Positions 18,857 through 27,483 of a DNA stretch of 64,000 nucleotides are shown here, piece by piece. Numbering within the stretch: position 1 is the stretch's first letter; each line of letters begins with the position of its first letter. This DNA comes from Pleomorphomonas sp. T1.2MG-36 (GTDB lineage Bacteria > Pseudomonadota > Alphaproteobacteria > Rhizobiales > Pleomorphomonadaceae), in the NCBI RefSeq assembly GCF_950100655.1, contig NZ_CATNLY010000001.1:310001-374000 (forward strand), in the 5' to 3' direction. The translations under genes and the position numbers were made by a program. The notes under the pieces were generated by a model, which was not told the DNA's origin, made no database searches, and saw only the letters and a program-made list of their open reading frames with translations.

Positions 18857-19747
18857 TCATCGCTGGCTGTGTTTCCCGAGGAAAGCAAGGAGCGCCGGAT
18901 AGTAATCCCCCGGGTTCTCGTAGAACGGCATATGGCTGGAGTTGGCGAACACCTTGAGGTCGGCATCGGGCAGATGCAGCTTCATGCGAAGCGCACAGGC
19001 CGGGGTCAGCTCGTCATGCTCGCCGCAGGTGATCAGCGTCGGCGCCGTGATCTTGCAGAGGTCGGGAACGCGATTCCAGTCCTTGAGGTTGCCGGTGTAG
19101 AGGAACTCGTTGGGACCTTGCATGGTGCCGTATGGCCCCATGTTCCAGTCCGATAGCGACCGCGTGACGGGCGCCGGCCAGTCCTTCAGGCGACAGACGT
19201 GGCGATAGTTGAGCAGCGTGATCGCCGCCATATACTCGGGATGATCGATGGTTCCGGCTGCCTCGTGCGCCTGCATCATCGCCACCGTCTCGGAGCCGAG
19301 CGCGCCGCGCAGGCGTTCGAGCTCGGTGATGAGGTGCGGCATGTCGGCGACGGTGTCCTCGAGGATCAGCGTCTTGAGCGCATCCGGATAGGTCAGCGCA
19401 TAATCGATGGCCAGCCAGCCACCCCATGAGTGGCCGAGGAAATGCACCTTGCCGAGGCCGAGCGCCTTGCGCACCGTCTCGGTTTCCTCGACATAGCGGC
19501 CGATCGTCCAAAGGCCGGGATCGGTGGGCCGGTCGGATGCACCGGTGCCGAGCTGATCGAAGGCGACGACCCGAAAGCCGTGATCGATCAAACACGAGTG
19601 GGCGTCGCGGAGGTAGTCGCAGGGAAGGCCCGGGCCGCCGTTGGCGAGAAAAACCACCTCGTCGCCGGTGCCGAACTCATAGGCGACGACGTCGTGGCCA
19701 TCCACCTTCACCACATGCTTGGCATCCGGGGCGATTTCCCGCCACAT
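18857..19747 (-). CDS. proline iminopeptidase-like alpha/beta hydrolase (operon leader)
   Basis: An S33-type alpha/beta hydrolase of 296 residues with no signal peptide, so cytoplasmic. The nucleophile is Ser107 in GHSWGG, with probable Asp245 (GEHDELTP) and His272 (NSSHMPFY). The family's oxyanion motif HGGPG reads NGGPG (36-40). It is the first gene of the operon that continues with the peptide-type transporter, so it likely hydrolyses the imported compound. It is divergent from the LuxR-type regulator. Genes called pip next to plant-responsive LuxR solos (XccR, OryR, PipR) form a known association. The real substrate may be an amide rather than a Pro-peptide. Confidence 0.88.
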   Translation of the reverse strand: MWREIAPDAKHVVKVDGHDVVAYEFGTGDEVVFLANGGPGLPCDYLRDAHSCLIDHGFRVVAFDQLGTGASDRPTDPGLWTIGRYVEETETVRKALGLGKVHFLGHSWGGWLAIDYALTYPDALKTLILEDTVADMPHLITELERLRGALGSETVAMMQAHEAAGTIDHPEYMAAITLLNYRHVCRLKDWPAPVTRSLSDWNMGPYGTMQGPNEFLYTGNLKDWNRVPDLCKITAPTLITCGEHDELTPACALRMKLHLPDADLKVFANSSHMPFYENPGDYYPALLAFLGKHSQR

Positions 19748-19782
19748 GGTCGATCTCCGCGATCCGATTCAAAGCCCACGAT

Positions 19783-19819
19783 TTGAGCGTGATCAAATTT
19801 TGGCTGAATTGACGCTCAA
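19783..19819. promoter_or_regulatory. inverted repeat between divergent pip-ABC operon and luxR
   Basis: Perfect 8-bp arms TTGAGCGT (19783-19790) and ACGCTCAA (19812-19819) are separated by 21 bases. The element begins 36 bases before the iminopeptidase start and ends 86 bases before the luxR start, well placed to control both. It differs from the classic 20-bp lux box by its wider spacing. A role as operator of the LuxR-type protein is inference. Confidence 0.45.
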
Positions 19820-19863
19820 CACCAGCTATTAGAAGTGATAGGGTCTGGCCGATGGAGGAGCCT

Positions 19864-19897
19864 AAAGCCGCCGTCCGAGGGGCTTTCACTCCGGAGT
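19864..19897 (+). promoter_or_regulatory. hairpin and RBS-containing palindrome before luxR
   Basis: AAAGCC (19864-19869) pairs with GGCTTT (19881-19886). It is followed at once by the 10-bp palindrome ACTCCGGAGT (19888-19897), which contains the GGAG ribosome-binding site nine bases before the luxR ATG. RNA folding could hide the site and lower basal translation. Confidence 0.35.
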
Positions 19898-19905
19898 AGC
19901 TATAG

Positions 19906-20688
19906 ATGCCCGTCGACATCGCCGCCGTGAGAGAGCGGCTCGCTATCAAGACCGGCCTGGAAGGATGTATCGACCAAGCCTTCGACATGATGAAGGGCTT
20001 TGGCTTCGACGCGCTCATCTACGACTACACGCCGGTGCCCTACGACGTCGACGGCAGCATGAACATTCCCTCGCTCCTGAAGCTCAGGAACGTGCCCGAG
20101 GACATGCATGAATATTGGTGCGGACGAGGCTACTTCCGGTTCGATCCGGTTCAGCAACTGGCATTGCGGACATCGACGCCCTTCTTCTGGAACTACGACC
20201 GCGACGCCGACACGGCGATCCGCCGCTATCTCTGCGACGATAGCCGCCCGGTGGAAAGCTATCTCAGGGATCGCGGCCTGACGTCGGGCGTCACGGTGCC
20301 GGTACACTTGCCGCGCGGGGACTACGCGACCGTGACGGGCGTTCGCTTCGGCGCCGATGCAGATTTCCAGCAAACCGCCGAAGGCGCCATCGCCGACTTC
20401 GGCCTTCTCGCCCACCTGTTCCACGAGACGGCCTATTCGGCCTTCGACGCGCCGGCCCGCATCGGCGCCATCCCGCGCCTGACCGACCGGGAGCGAGAGT
20501 GCCTGCGCCATTCCGCCGAGGGACTTTCCGCCAAGGAGATCTCGCGCATCATCGACCGATCGGTACCGACGGTGGTGATGCATCTCAACTCGGCGATCCG
20601 CAAGCTCGGCGCCCGCAACCGCACCCAGGCCGTGGTGCGCGCCATCCATTATCGGCTGCTCGACGGACCCCAGACCTATAACTTCTGA
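19906..20688 (+). CDS. LuxR-type solo regulator, plant-signal (OryR/PipR-like) class
   Basis: A 260-residue transcription factor with an N-terminal autoinducer-binding domain (about 15-170) and a C-terminal LuxR helix-turn-helix (about 190-250: LTDRERECLRHSAEGLSAKEISRIID). Aligned on RGYFRFDP with TraR, Asp70, Pro71, Trp85 and Gly113 are kept (here Asp80, Pro81, Trp95, Gly128). TraR Trp57 is Met67 and Tyr61 is Trp71. Those two changes define LuxR solos that respond to plant compounds instead of acyl-homoserine lactones. No luxI gene is present in the window. Iminopeptidase-like genes on both sides fit the same class. The ligand is unknown. PipR of Pseudomonas responds to an ethanolamine derivative. 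Confidence 0.93.
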   Translation: MPVDIAAVRERLAIKTGLEGCIDQAFDMMKGFGFDALIYDYTPVPYDVDGSMNIPSLLKLRNVPEDMHEYWCGRGYFRFDPVQQLALRTSTPFFWNYDRDADTAIRRYLCDDSRPVESYLRDRGLTSGVTVPVHLPRGDYATVTGVRFGADADFQQTAEGAIADFGLLAHLFHETAYSAFDAPARIGAIPRLTDRERECLRHSAEGLSAKEISRIIDRSVPTVVMHLNSAIRKLGARNRTQAVVRAIHYRLLDGPQTYNF

Positions 20689-20754
20689 TAGCTGCTGCTC
20701 AGCTTTTCGCCGCGCTATGTTTTTGCCCAACGCATATGCAGCGGAGGGTGAAGA

Positions 20755-21654
20755 GTGGTGGACGTCGTGGAAGGATTTGCGCCCTTTGGCGCTTATGAAA
20801 CGTGGTTTCGCGTCAGCGGCTCCCTGTCGTCTCCTCGTCTGCCGCTGATCGTCGCCCATGGCGGTCCGGGCTGCACGCACGATTACGTCGACAGCTTCAA
20901 GCGCATCGCCGATCTCGATGGCCGCGCCGTCATTCACTACGACCAGCTCGGCTCGGGCAACTCGACCCATCTGCCCGACAAGGGCAAGGACTTCTGGACG
21001 ATCGAGCTGTTCCTCGACCAACTCGACGCCCTTCTGTCCCATCTCGGCATCGCCGACCGCTACGCCTATCTCGGCCAGTCCTGGGGCGGCATGCTCGGCG
21101 CTGAGCACGCCGTGCGCCGGCCAACGGGCCTCAAGGCGCTGATCATCGCCAACTCGCCGGCCAACATGCACACCTGGGTGAGCGAGGCCAATCGGCTGCG
21201 GGAGCAACTGCCGCCCGAGGTGCAAGCCACGTTGTTGAAACACGAAGCGGCCGGAACCATCACCCACCCCGATTACGTCGCGGCATCCAGGGTGTTCTAC
21301 AACCGGCACGTCTGCCGCCTCGAACCCTGGCCGAAGGAGGTGAGCCGCACCTTCGAGCTGATGGACCTCGACAATACCGTTTACATCAACATGAACGGCC
21401 CCACCGAATTCCACGTCATCGGCACGATGAAGGACTGGACGATCGAAGATCGCCTGCCGCTGATCAACGTGCCGTCCCTGCTGATCTCCGGCAAATACGA
21501 CGAGGCGACGCCCGAGGTGGTCCGTCCCTACGTCGAGAAAGTGCCCGGTATCCGCTGGGTGCTGTTCGAGCATTCGAGCCATATGCCGCACGTCGAGGAA
21601 GAGGCGAAATGCCTCGCGACCGTGTCGGACTTCCTGAAGTCGGTGGAGGGCTGA
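20755..21654 (+). CDS. proline iminopeptidase-family hydrolase (second copy)
   Basis: A cytoplasmic S33 hydrolase of 299 residues with an intact HGGPG motif (35-39). The nucleophile is Ser109 in GQSWGG, with Asp249 ([10 protein letters not shown]) and His276 (HSSHMPHV). It lies 66 bases downstream of luxR in the same direction and starts at GTG with GGAGGG six bases upstream. It shares the HEAAGTI...HP segment and overall plan with the hydrolase at 18857-19747 but differs widely elsewhere, so it is a divergent paralogue rather than a recent duplicate. It probably acts on the same or a related imported amide. Confidence 0.9.
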   Translation: MVDVVEGFAPFGAYETWFRVSGSLSSPRLPLIVAHGGPGCTHDYVDSFKRIADLDGRAVIHYDQLGSGNSTHLPDKGKDFWTIELFLDQLDALLSHLGIADRYAYLGQSWGGMLGAEHAVRRPTGLKALIIANSPANMHTWVSEANRLREQLPPEVQATLLKHEAAGTITHPDYVAASRVFYNRHVCRLEPWPKEVSRTFELMDLDNTVYINMNGPTEFHVIGTMKDWTIEDRLPLINVPSLLISGKYDEATPEVVRPYVEKVPGIRWVLFEHSSHMPHVEEEAKCLATVSDFLKSVEG

Positions 21655-21819
21655 CACACCAGCGCTTTCGCCCTCCGCAAAAGTGGAGCCAGCCACCCGG
21701 AGGGCTATACCGCCCTCGCCTTTCGCAATGCCGCAGCGGAAGCGAGGGCGGATCCATGTGTAGAATGGGCAATCCGGCCTCTCCGCCGGCGAGTCGCCGC
21801 CAACGTTCGAGGACCGACC

Positions 21820-22512
21820 ATGACCTGGAAGACAGCCCGCCGCTCCTTTTACTACGACGGTGCCCCGGAACCGCTGGACCCCGTGCTCATCGCCGGCAAG
21901 GTGGCGCTGCTCGTCATCGACGTGCAGAACGTCTATCTCGACCGCCCCGATCCTTCGACGCTGACCGGCGAGGACCTCGCCCGCTATCACGCCTGGACGC
22001 CATTTCATGAGCGCATGCATGGCACGGTGATCCCGTCGATCGCAAAGCTGCTTCAAAGCTTCCGCGGTCGCGGTCTCGACGTGCTCTATGCCCGCATCGC
22101 CGCGTTGCGCCACGATGGACGCGATCGATCGCTGAGCCAGAAAAAGCCAGGCTGGAACGACCTTTTGCTGCCCAAGGACGAACTGCCGTCGCAGATCGTG
22201 CCGGCGATCGCCCCCGAAGGCGACGAAATCGTCGTCACCAAGACTACCGACAGCGCGCTGACGGGCACCAATCTCCGTCTGGTGCTTGCCAACCTCGGCA
22301 TCACCCACGTCGTCTGTTGCGGCATCTTCACCGACCAGTGCGTCGCCTCGACGGTGCGCAGCCTTGCCGACGAGAGCTTCGACGTCATCGTCGCCGAGGA
22401 TGCTTGCGCGGCCGGCACTATGGACATGCACGACCGAGAGCTGGAAATCATGAACATGATCTACTGCTCGGTGATGAGCAGCGACGAGGTGATCGGCTAC
22501 CTGCCGGCCTGA
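21820..22512 (+). CDS. isochorismatase-family amidohydrolase
   Basis: A cysteine hydrolase of 230 residues with the Asp34 (VIDVQN), Lys141 (VTKTTDSAL) and Cys174 (GIFTDQCVASTVRSL) triad. Several enzymes of this fold split amides, ureides or carbamates. It follows the second iminopeptidase-like gene by 165 bases on the same strand, so it may be the last catabolic step of the LuxR-solo locus. That link is inference from position. Its N-terminal 25 residues extend past the core fold. The next gene, ugpC, is convergent. Confidence 0.87.
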   Translation: MTWKTARRSFYYDGAPEPLDPVLIAGKVALLVIDVQNVYLDRPDPSTLTGEDLARYHAWTPFHERMHGTVIPSIAKLLQSFRGRGLDVLYARIAALRHDGRDRSLSQKKPGWNDLLLPKDELPSQIVPAIAPEGDEIVVTKTTDSALTGTNLRLVLANLGITHVVCCGIFTDQCVASTVRSLADESFDVIVAEDACAAGTMDMHDRELEIMNMIYCSVMSSDEVIGYLPA

Positions 22513-22520
22513 GCGCGACC

Positions 22521-22547
22521 GGCGGCTCAATCATCGGGAGAGCCGCC
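22521..22547. terminator. hairpin between convergent genes
   Basis: GGCGGCTC (22521-22528) pairs with GAGCCGCC (22540-22547) across an 11-base loop, just after the isochorismatase-family gene and overlapping the end of ugpC. No T-tract follows, so efficiency is uncertain. Confidence 0.45.
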
Positions 22548-23583
22548 TGCCGCTTTCTCCGTCGAAGAAATGCAGCCGGTCGGCGGCGACCACCACACGC
22601 ATCTCGTCGGCAAGCGGCAGGTCCGGCGACAGTGCCATGGTGAGGTGCATCCCCTCGACCGAGCCGTGAACCAGCCGCTGCGCTCCGAGTTCCTCGACAT
22701 AGCGGACGGAGAAAGGCACGCCGGTACCGGAGGCCGCCGGATGAATATCCTCGGCCCGCAAACCGATGGTCAGCCGGCCGTCCTTGATGCCGGCCACCCC
22801 GCTCGCGATCATCTGCCCGCCGATGGCCACGGCGCCTCCGGTCACCTTGGCATCGGCAAGGTTCATGGCCGGCGAGCCGATGAAGCTCGCTACGAAGGTC
22901 GATGCTGGGTTGTGATAGACATCGAGCGGTCGGCCGACCTGCTCGATGCGCCCGCCGTTCAGCACCACGATCCGATCGGCCAGCGTCATCGCCTCAAGCT
23001 GGTCGTGCGTCACGTAAACCGAGGTGACGCCGAGCCGGCGCTGCAACTGGCGAATCTCGCCACGCATCGAGACGCGCAGCTTGGCGTCGAGGTTGGAGAG
23101 CGGCTCGTCGAACAGGAAGGCATCCGGCTTGCGCACGATGGCGCGCCCCATGGCGACGCGCTGCCGCTGACCGCCTGAAAGCTGCTTCGGCTTGCGCTGG
23201 AGGAAGGGCTCGATTTCCAGCATGCGCGCCGCCTCGGCTACCCGGGTGTCGATGTCCGCCTTGGGTACGCCGCGGTTCCTGAGGCCATAGGCAAGGTTGT
23301 CGTAGACGCTCATGTGTGGATAGAGCGCATAGTTCTGGAACACCATAGCGATGTTGCGGGCCGCCGGGTCGATCTCGTTGACCACCCGGCTGCCGATGGA
23401 GACGGTCCCCGAGGTGATCGTCTCAAGGCCTGCGATCATCCTGAGCAGCGTCGACTTGCCGCAGCCGGACGGCCCCACCAGCACGATGAACTCGCCATCG
23501 GCGATCGACAGGCTGACGTCGGAGACGGCCCGGACGCCGCCGGCGTAGAGCTTGCTTACGGCGGCGATTTCAATGGCGGACAT
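22531..23583 (-). CDS. ugpC: sn-glycerol-3-phosphate ABC transporter ATPase UgpC
   Basis: A cytoplasmic ATPase (350 residues) of the carbohydrate-uptake-1 family that energises the UgpAE permease. It has Walker [10 protein letters not shown], signature [16 protein letters not shown], Walker [16 protein letters not shown] and a C-terminal regulatory TOBE domain (from about 240). The frame is open upstream inside ugpE. ATG 23583 is used because it starts the conserved [17 protein letters not shown] segment and lies 2 bases before the ugpE stop. It is the last gene of ugpBAEC. Confidence 0.92.
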   Translation of the reverse strand: MSAIEIAAVSKLYAGGVRAVSDVSLSIADGEFIVLVGPSGCGKSTLLRMIAGLETITSGTVSIGSRVVNEIDPAARNIAMVFQNYALYPHMSVYDNLAYGLRNRGVPKADIDTRVAEAARMLEIEPFLQRKPKQLSGGQRQRVAMGRAIVRKPDAFLFDEPLSNLDAKLRVSMRGEIRQLQRRLGVTSVYVTHDQLEAMTLADRIVVLNGGRIEQVGRPLDVYHNPASTFVASFIGSPAMNLADAKVTGGAVAIGGQMIASGVAGIKDGRLTIGLRAEDIHPAASGTGVPFSVRYVEELGAQRLVHGSVEGMHLTMALSPDLPLADEMRVVVAADRLHFFDGESGRRLSR

Positions 23584-23585
23584 GC

Positions 23586-24434
23586 TCACTTCTCCGTTTC
23601 GATCAGGCCCTTGACGAACAGCCGCTGCATGCCAACCACCACGATGACCGGCGGCAGCATGGCGAGCACGACGGTGGTCATGACGACGTTCCATTGGGGC
23701 AAGGCGTCGGCCACGTCCGACATGCGCTTGATGCCCATGACGATGGTGTAGTGGTCCGATGTTGTGGTGACCATCAGCGGCCAGAGATACTGGTTCCAGC
23801 CGTAGATGAAGAGGATGACGAACAGCGCGGCGATGTTGGTGCGGCTGAGCGGCAGCAGTATGTCGCGGAAGAACTTGAGCGGCCCTGCCCCGTCGATGCG
23901 CGCCGCCTCCATCAGTTCGTCCGGCACCGTCAGGAAGAACTGCCGAAACAGGAAAGTGGCGGTTGCCGAGGCGATCAGAGGAATTGTGAGGCCCGCGTAG
24001 CTGTCGAGCAAACCGAGGTCGGCCACCACCTTGAACGTCGGCACGATGCGCACCTCGACCGGCAGCATCAGCGTGACGAAGATCATCCAGAAGGCGACCG
24101 CCCGGAAAGGAAACCGGAAATAGACGATAGCGTAGGCCGACAGGATCGAGATGACGATCTTGCCGAAGGCGATCGAGAGAGCCATCACCAGCGAGTTCCA
24201 CAACATGCCGCCGAGCGGCGGCGCGCCCGAACTGGAAAGGCCGTCCGTCAGCATCGAGCGATAGTTGGCTACCATTTCGCCGCCGGGCAGCAGAGGCACC
24301 AAGCCCGACATGAAATCGTTGGGGCCATGCGTCGAGGCGATCACGGCGACATAGACGGGAAAGGCGACGATCAGGATGCCGGCGATCAGCACAGCATGGG
24401 CAAGCGCGTCGAGCCAGGGATGGCGATCGATCAT
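23586..24434 (-). CDS. ugpE: sn-glycerol-3-phosphate ABC permease UgpE
   Basis: An inner-membrane permease (282 residues, six helices) of the MalG/UgpE type. The ATPase-docking loop [30 protein letters not shown] is clear, and [29 protein letters not shown] resembles UgpE. It pairs with UgpA. GAGGAT precedes the ATG, and the gene starts 10 bases after the ugpA stop. Confidence 0.92.
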   Translation of the reverse strand: MIDRHPWLDALAHAVLIAGILIVAFPVYVAVIASTHGPNDFMSGLVPLLPGGEMVANYRSMLTDGLSSSGAPPLGGMLWNSLVMALSIAFGKIVISILSAYAIVYFRFPFRAVAFWMIFVTLMLPVEVRIVPTFKVVADLGLLDSYAGLTIPLIASATATFLFRQFFLTVPDELMEAARIDGAGPLKFFRDILLPLSRTNIAALFVILFIYGWNQYLWPLMVTTTSDHYTIVMGIKRMSDVADALPQWNVVMTTVVLAMLPPVIVVVGMQRLFVKGLIETEK

Positions 24435-24444
24435 GGCCGGATCC

Positions 24445-25329
24445 TCAATAGGTTACCTTGCGCTCGACCCATTTGAACTGGATCACCGTCAGCGCAACGA
24501 CGATGGCCATCAGCACCACCGACTGCGCGGCGGAAGAGCCGAGGTTGAGGCCTATGAAGCCGTCGACGAACACCTTGTAGACGAGGATGTTGGTCGACTG
24601 GGCCGGATTGCCGCCGGTGGTGGCGTGGATCACCGGGAAGGTGTCGAACATCGCGTAGACGAGGTTGATGACGGCGAGGAAGAAGGTGGTGGGTGACAGG
24701 AGCGGGAAGACGATGGTGAAGAAACGCTTCACCGGCCCGGCGCCATCAATGGCCGCCGCCTCGATCATCGACTTCGGGATCGCCTGCAAGCCCGCTGTGA
24801 AGAACAGGAAGTTGTAGGAAACCTGCTTCCAGCTGGCGGCGATGACGACCAGGATCATGGCGTCGGTGGGCTGCAGCGCGTGATCCCAGCGATAGCCGAC
24901 CGCGGCAAGCAGATAAGGCAGCAGACCGATGGTCGGATTGAACAGAAACCACCACAGGATGCCGGCGACGGCGGGCGCGACCGCATAGGGCCAGACCAGG
25001 AGCGCGGCGTAGACGCGGCCGCCGCGAACGAGCCGGTCGAGACTGACGGCGAAGACAAGACCGAGCCCCACGGACAGCAGCGTTACCGCCGGCGCGAAGA
25101 TGGCCGTCACCTTCAACGAGTTGAGATAGGTCGGCTCCTGAATAAGGTCGGCATAATTGGTGAGACCGACCCATGTCGTGGACAGACCGAAGGCATCTTC
25201 GCGCTGGAAGGACTGAAGAACAGCCTGGGCCGCCGGCCACAGGAAGAAGACGACGGTCACTGCGATTTGCGGCAAAAGGAGCGCATAGGGCAGCAGGCGG
25301 TTGCCGAAAACGGTGCGCTTGGTCTGCAT
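24445..25329 (-). CDS. ugpA: sn-glycerol-3-phosphate ABC permease UgpA
   Basis: A permease of about 294 residues, recognisable along its full length as Ugp[24 protein letters not shown] near the start, then [19 protein letters not shown] and [26 protein letters not shown] 25329 gives MQTKRTVFG, matching the start of known UgpA. The frame extends to 25383 without a better ribosome-binding site. It follows ugpB after a gap that contains a strong hairpin. Confidence 0.92.
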   Translation of the reverse strand: MQTKRTVFGNRLLPYALLLPQIAVTVVFFLWPAAQAVLQSFQREDAFGLSTTWVGLTNYADLIQEPTYLNSLKVTAIFAPAVTLLSVGLGLVFAVSLDRLVRGGRVYAALLVWPYAVAPAVAGILWWFLFNPTIGLLPYLLAAVGYRWDHALQPTDAMILVVIAASWKQVSYNFLFFTAGLQAIPKSMIEAAAIDGAGPVKRFFTIVFPLLSPTTFFLAVINLVYAMFDTFPVIHATTGGNPAQSTNILVYKVFVDGFIGLNLGSSAAQSVVLMAIVVALTVIQFKWVERKVTY

Positions 25330-25388
25330 GAAGGAAACCGGATCGAGAAGCGCGGATGCGGCATATCCTGCCGCCATCCGCAAGAAGG

Positions 25389-25420
25389 CCGGCGCCGAAC
25401 GGGAAGCCCGTCAGCGCCGG
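25389..25420 (-). terminator. hairpin between ugpB and ugpA
   Basis: CCGGCGC (25389-25395) pairs with GCGCCGG (25414-25420), with an inner CGGG/CCCG stem. On the minus strand it is followed by CCTTCTTGC. Such a structure commonly stabilises or partly terminates the abundant binding-protein mRNA so that it exceeds the permease mRNA. Confidence 0.5.
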
Positions 25421-25442
25421 ATTTAACGGGGAAAAGGCGGGG

Positions 25443-26762
25443 TCAGCCGTTCGCGGCGCGGAAGTCGGCGATCAGCTTGTTGCCGCGCGTCACGACGGAG
25501 TCGAGCGCCTCCTTCGGAGCCTTCTTGCCGGCCAGCAGATTCTGGAACTCCTCGTCGATCACGTCACGAATCTGCACGTAGTTGCCGAAGCGCAGACCCT
25601 TGGAGTTGTCGGTCGGCGGATTGAGGGTGATCTGCTTGATGGCGACGTCGGAGCCGGGGTTCTTGGCATAGAAGCCCTGCTCCTGGCCGAGCTTGTAGGC
25701 CGCCGCGGTGATCGGCAGATAACCGGAATACTGGTGCCAGTCGGCCTGCACTTCCGGCGACGACAGGAAGGTGAAGAAATTGGCGACGCCCTTGTACTCG
25801 GCGTCGTTATGCCCCTTCAGCACCCACAGCGTAGCGCCGCCGATGATCGAGTTCTGCGGCGCGCCCTGCACGTCGGAGTAATAGGGCAGCATGCCGAAAC
25901 CGACCTGGAAATCCTTGGAGTTGGCGATCACGCCGGCGCGCGAGGCCGACGAGTTCATGTAGATCGCGCATTCCTGGCTGTAGAACTTCGGCGGCGCGTC
26001 GTTGCCGCCGGCCGGACCGCCATACTGGAACAGTCCCTCGTCCTGCCACTTCTTGAGATTGGTCCAGTGACGGACCTGCAGGTCGCCGTTGACGGTCAGC
26101 TCGGCGTCCGCGCCGCCGATACCGTTCTGGAGGGTGCCGATCGGCTTGTTGTGCCAGGCCGACAGGTTCTCGAGCTGCAGCCAGGAGATCCAGCCGGTGG
26201 TGAAGCCGCACTTGGCGGCACCCGACGACATGATCTTCTTCGAATAGGCTTCGACGTCTTCCCAAGTTTTCGGCGGCTGCTCGGGGTCGAGCCCAGCCTT
26301 CTTGAAGACATCCTTGTTGTAGTAGAGGATCGGCGTCGAGGAGTTGAACGGCATCGACAGCATGTTGCCGTCGGCGTCGGTGTAGTAGCCGACCACGGCC
26401 GACAGGAACGCCTTGGGATCGAAGGCGGCACCGGTATCCTTCATCAGCTGGTAAACGGGATAGACGGCGCCCTTTGCCGCCATCATCGTACCCGTTCCCA
26501 CTTCGAACACCTGAACGATGTCGGGCTGCTGCTTGGCGCGGAAAGCGGCGATGGCGGCCGTCATGGTCTCGGGATAGGAGCCCTTGTAGACGGCCGTTAC
26601 CTTGTACTCGTCCTGCGAGGCATTGTACTTGGCGACGATTTCGTCGAGCTTCTTGCCGAGCTCGCCGCCCATGGCGTGCCACCAGGTGATTTCGGTAGCG
26701 GCAAAGGCGGAACCGGACATGAGGGTCAAGGCTAGTCCGGCGATGAGGGACCGCGTCAGCAT
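25443..26762 (-). CDS. ugpB: sn-glycerol-3-phosphate-binding protein UgpB
   Basis: A periplasmic binding protein (439 residues) with signal peptide MLTRSLIAGLALTLMSGSAFAA. The start of the mature part, EITWWHAMGGELGKKLDEIVAKYNASQ, is diagnostic of UgpB, as are YKGSYPETMTAAIAAFRAKQQPDIVQVFEVGTGTMM and MPFNSSTPILYYNKD. It binds sn-glycerol-3-phosphate or glycerophosphodiesters, a phosphate and carbon source. It is the first gene of ugpBAEC, and phased GTCA repeats like a Pho box lie about 53 bases upstream. Confidence 0.94.
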   Translation of the reverse strand: MLTRSLIAGLALTLMSGSAFAATEITWWHAMGGELGKKLDEIVAKYNASQDEYKVTAVYKGSYPETMTAAIAAFRAKQQPDIVQVFEVGTGTMMAAKGAVYPVYQLMKDTGAAFDPKAFLSAVVGYYTDADGNMLSMPFNSSTPILYYNKDVFKKAGLDPEQPPKTWEDVEAYSKKIMSSGAAKCGFTTGWISWLQLENLSAWHNKPIGTLQNGIGGADAELTVNGDLQVRHWTNLKKWQDEGLFQYGGPAGGNDAPPKFYSQECAIYMNSSASRAGVIANSKDFQVGFGMLPYYSDVQGAPQNSIIGGATLWVLKGHNDAEYKGVANFFTFLSSPEVQADWHQYSGYLPITAAAYKLGQEQGFYAKNPGSDVAIKQITLNPPTDNSKGLRFGNYVQIRDVIDEEFQNLLAGKKAPKEALDSVVTRGNKLIADFRAANG

Positions 26763-27483
26763 GGCGTCATCCTACGTTCGATGTTGTCGGTGACGGCAAG
26801 CAGTAGGGGCGGCATGTGACAGAGGCATTGCCTCCTTGTGACCGTTCGGTGACGAGCGCGAACGGATGGGGCGACTCATCCCGCCGTCATGAGAGCCGGA
26901 ACCAAGGCGCTGGAAAACCTGCCAAAATCAGAGACCCAGTCTGAGGTGCGCATCACCTGGACATCGGCTGCGTGTCGCGATGAACCGCATAAGCGGCTAA
27001 GTCTTTCGTATATGCGCACTTTTGCCTAGGTATTCGGAGAGGCGGACTTCGCCTCGCTCCGGAACAAGAAAATCTGACCAGCGACTCACACTGAAGCAGC
27101 CGCGCCAAATATCCGGTCCGGTCCACATCAGACAACTTGGAACTGTGCCGAGAGCGAGACGCAAGGCGCGCCGTCAAACGCAGTGCTTTCCACGTCGCAC
27201 GCATCAATATTTCTAGCGGAACACCATAATAAACTTACGAAAGTAGATTCTATACCCCTTTATTCAGCAATATCGAGTTTCGATTGTATCGTTTCACCTT
27301 AAGACAAAACGAAGCACAACGATAATTATCGCGACATATGTTCAGATGTCCGCACCGGCTTGCGAAGTTTGCCGATCGAATAAACGACAGCTTAACTCCG
27401 CATGTCCTGAAATGCGCCCCACACATGCGAATGCGCGGCTTAGACAAGACAATTGGCTGAGCGATTGCTTTTGGGAGAGAGAG
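26763..27483. other. divergent regulatory region ugpB / chemoreceptor
   Basis: This 721-base stretch holds the Pho-box-like array near ugpB. From about 27190 to 27345 it becomes AT-rich, probably promoter DNA for the chemoreceptor. Open frames crossing it lack ribosome-binding sites and known motifs, so I call no gene here. Confidence 0.5.
26815..26856 (-). promoter_or_regulatory. Pho-box-like phased GTCA repeats upstream of ugpB
   Basis: On the minus strand GTCA occurs at 26853-26850, 26842-26839 and 26820-26817, spacings of 11 and 22 bases. This equals the one-turn phasing of PhoB half-sites (CTGTCAT-N4-CTGTCAT). The best pair reads CGTCACC-GAAC-GGTCACA. The nearest repeat is about 55 bases before the ugpB ATG. 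ugp is a Pho-regulon operon in several bacteria. Confidence 0.5.

Noticed and set aside
19748..19905. Canonical 20-bp lux box
   Set aside because: I looked for a contiguous CTG/CAG-type palindrome in the divergent region and found only the wide repeat at 19783-19819.
19900..22530. 876-codon minus-strand open frame opposite luxR, the second iminopeptidase-like gene and the amidohydrolase
   Set aside because: It is a shadow frame typical of GC-rich DNA. The three plus-strand genes have intact catalytic or DNA-binding motifs.
26953..27207. 84-codon minus-strand open frame upstream of the chemoreceptor
   Set aside because: Composition and codon use do not resemble neighbouring genes, and no ribosome-binding site or family feature is seen.
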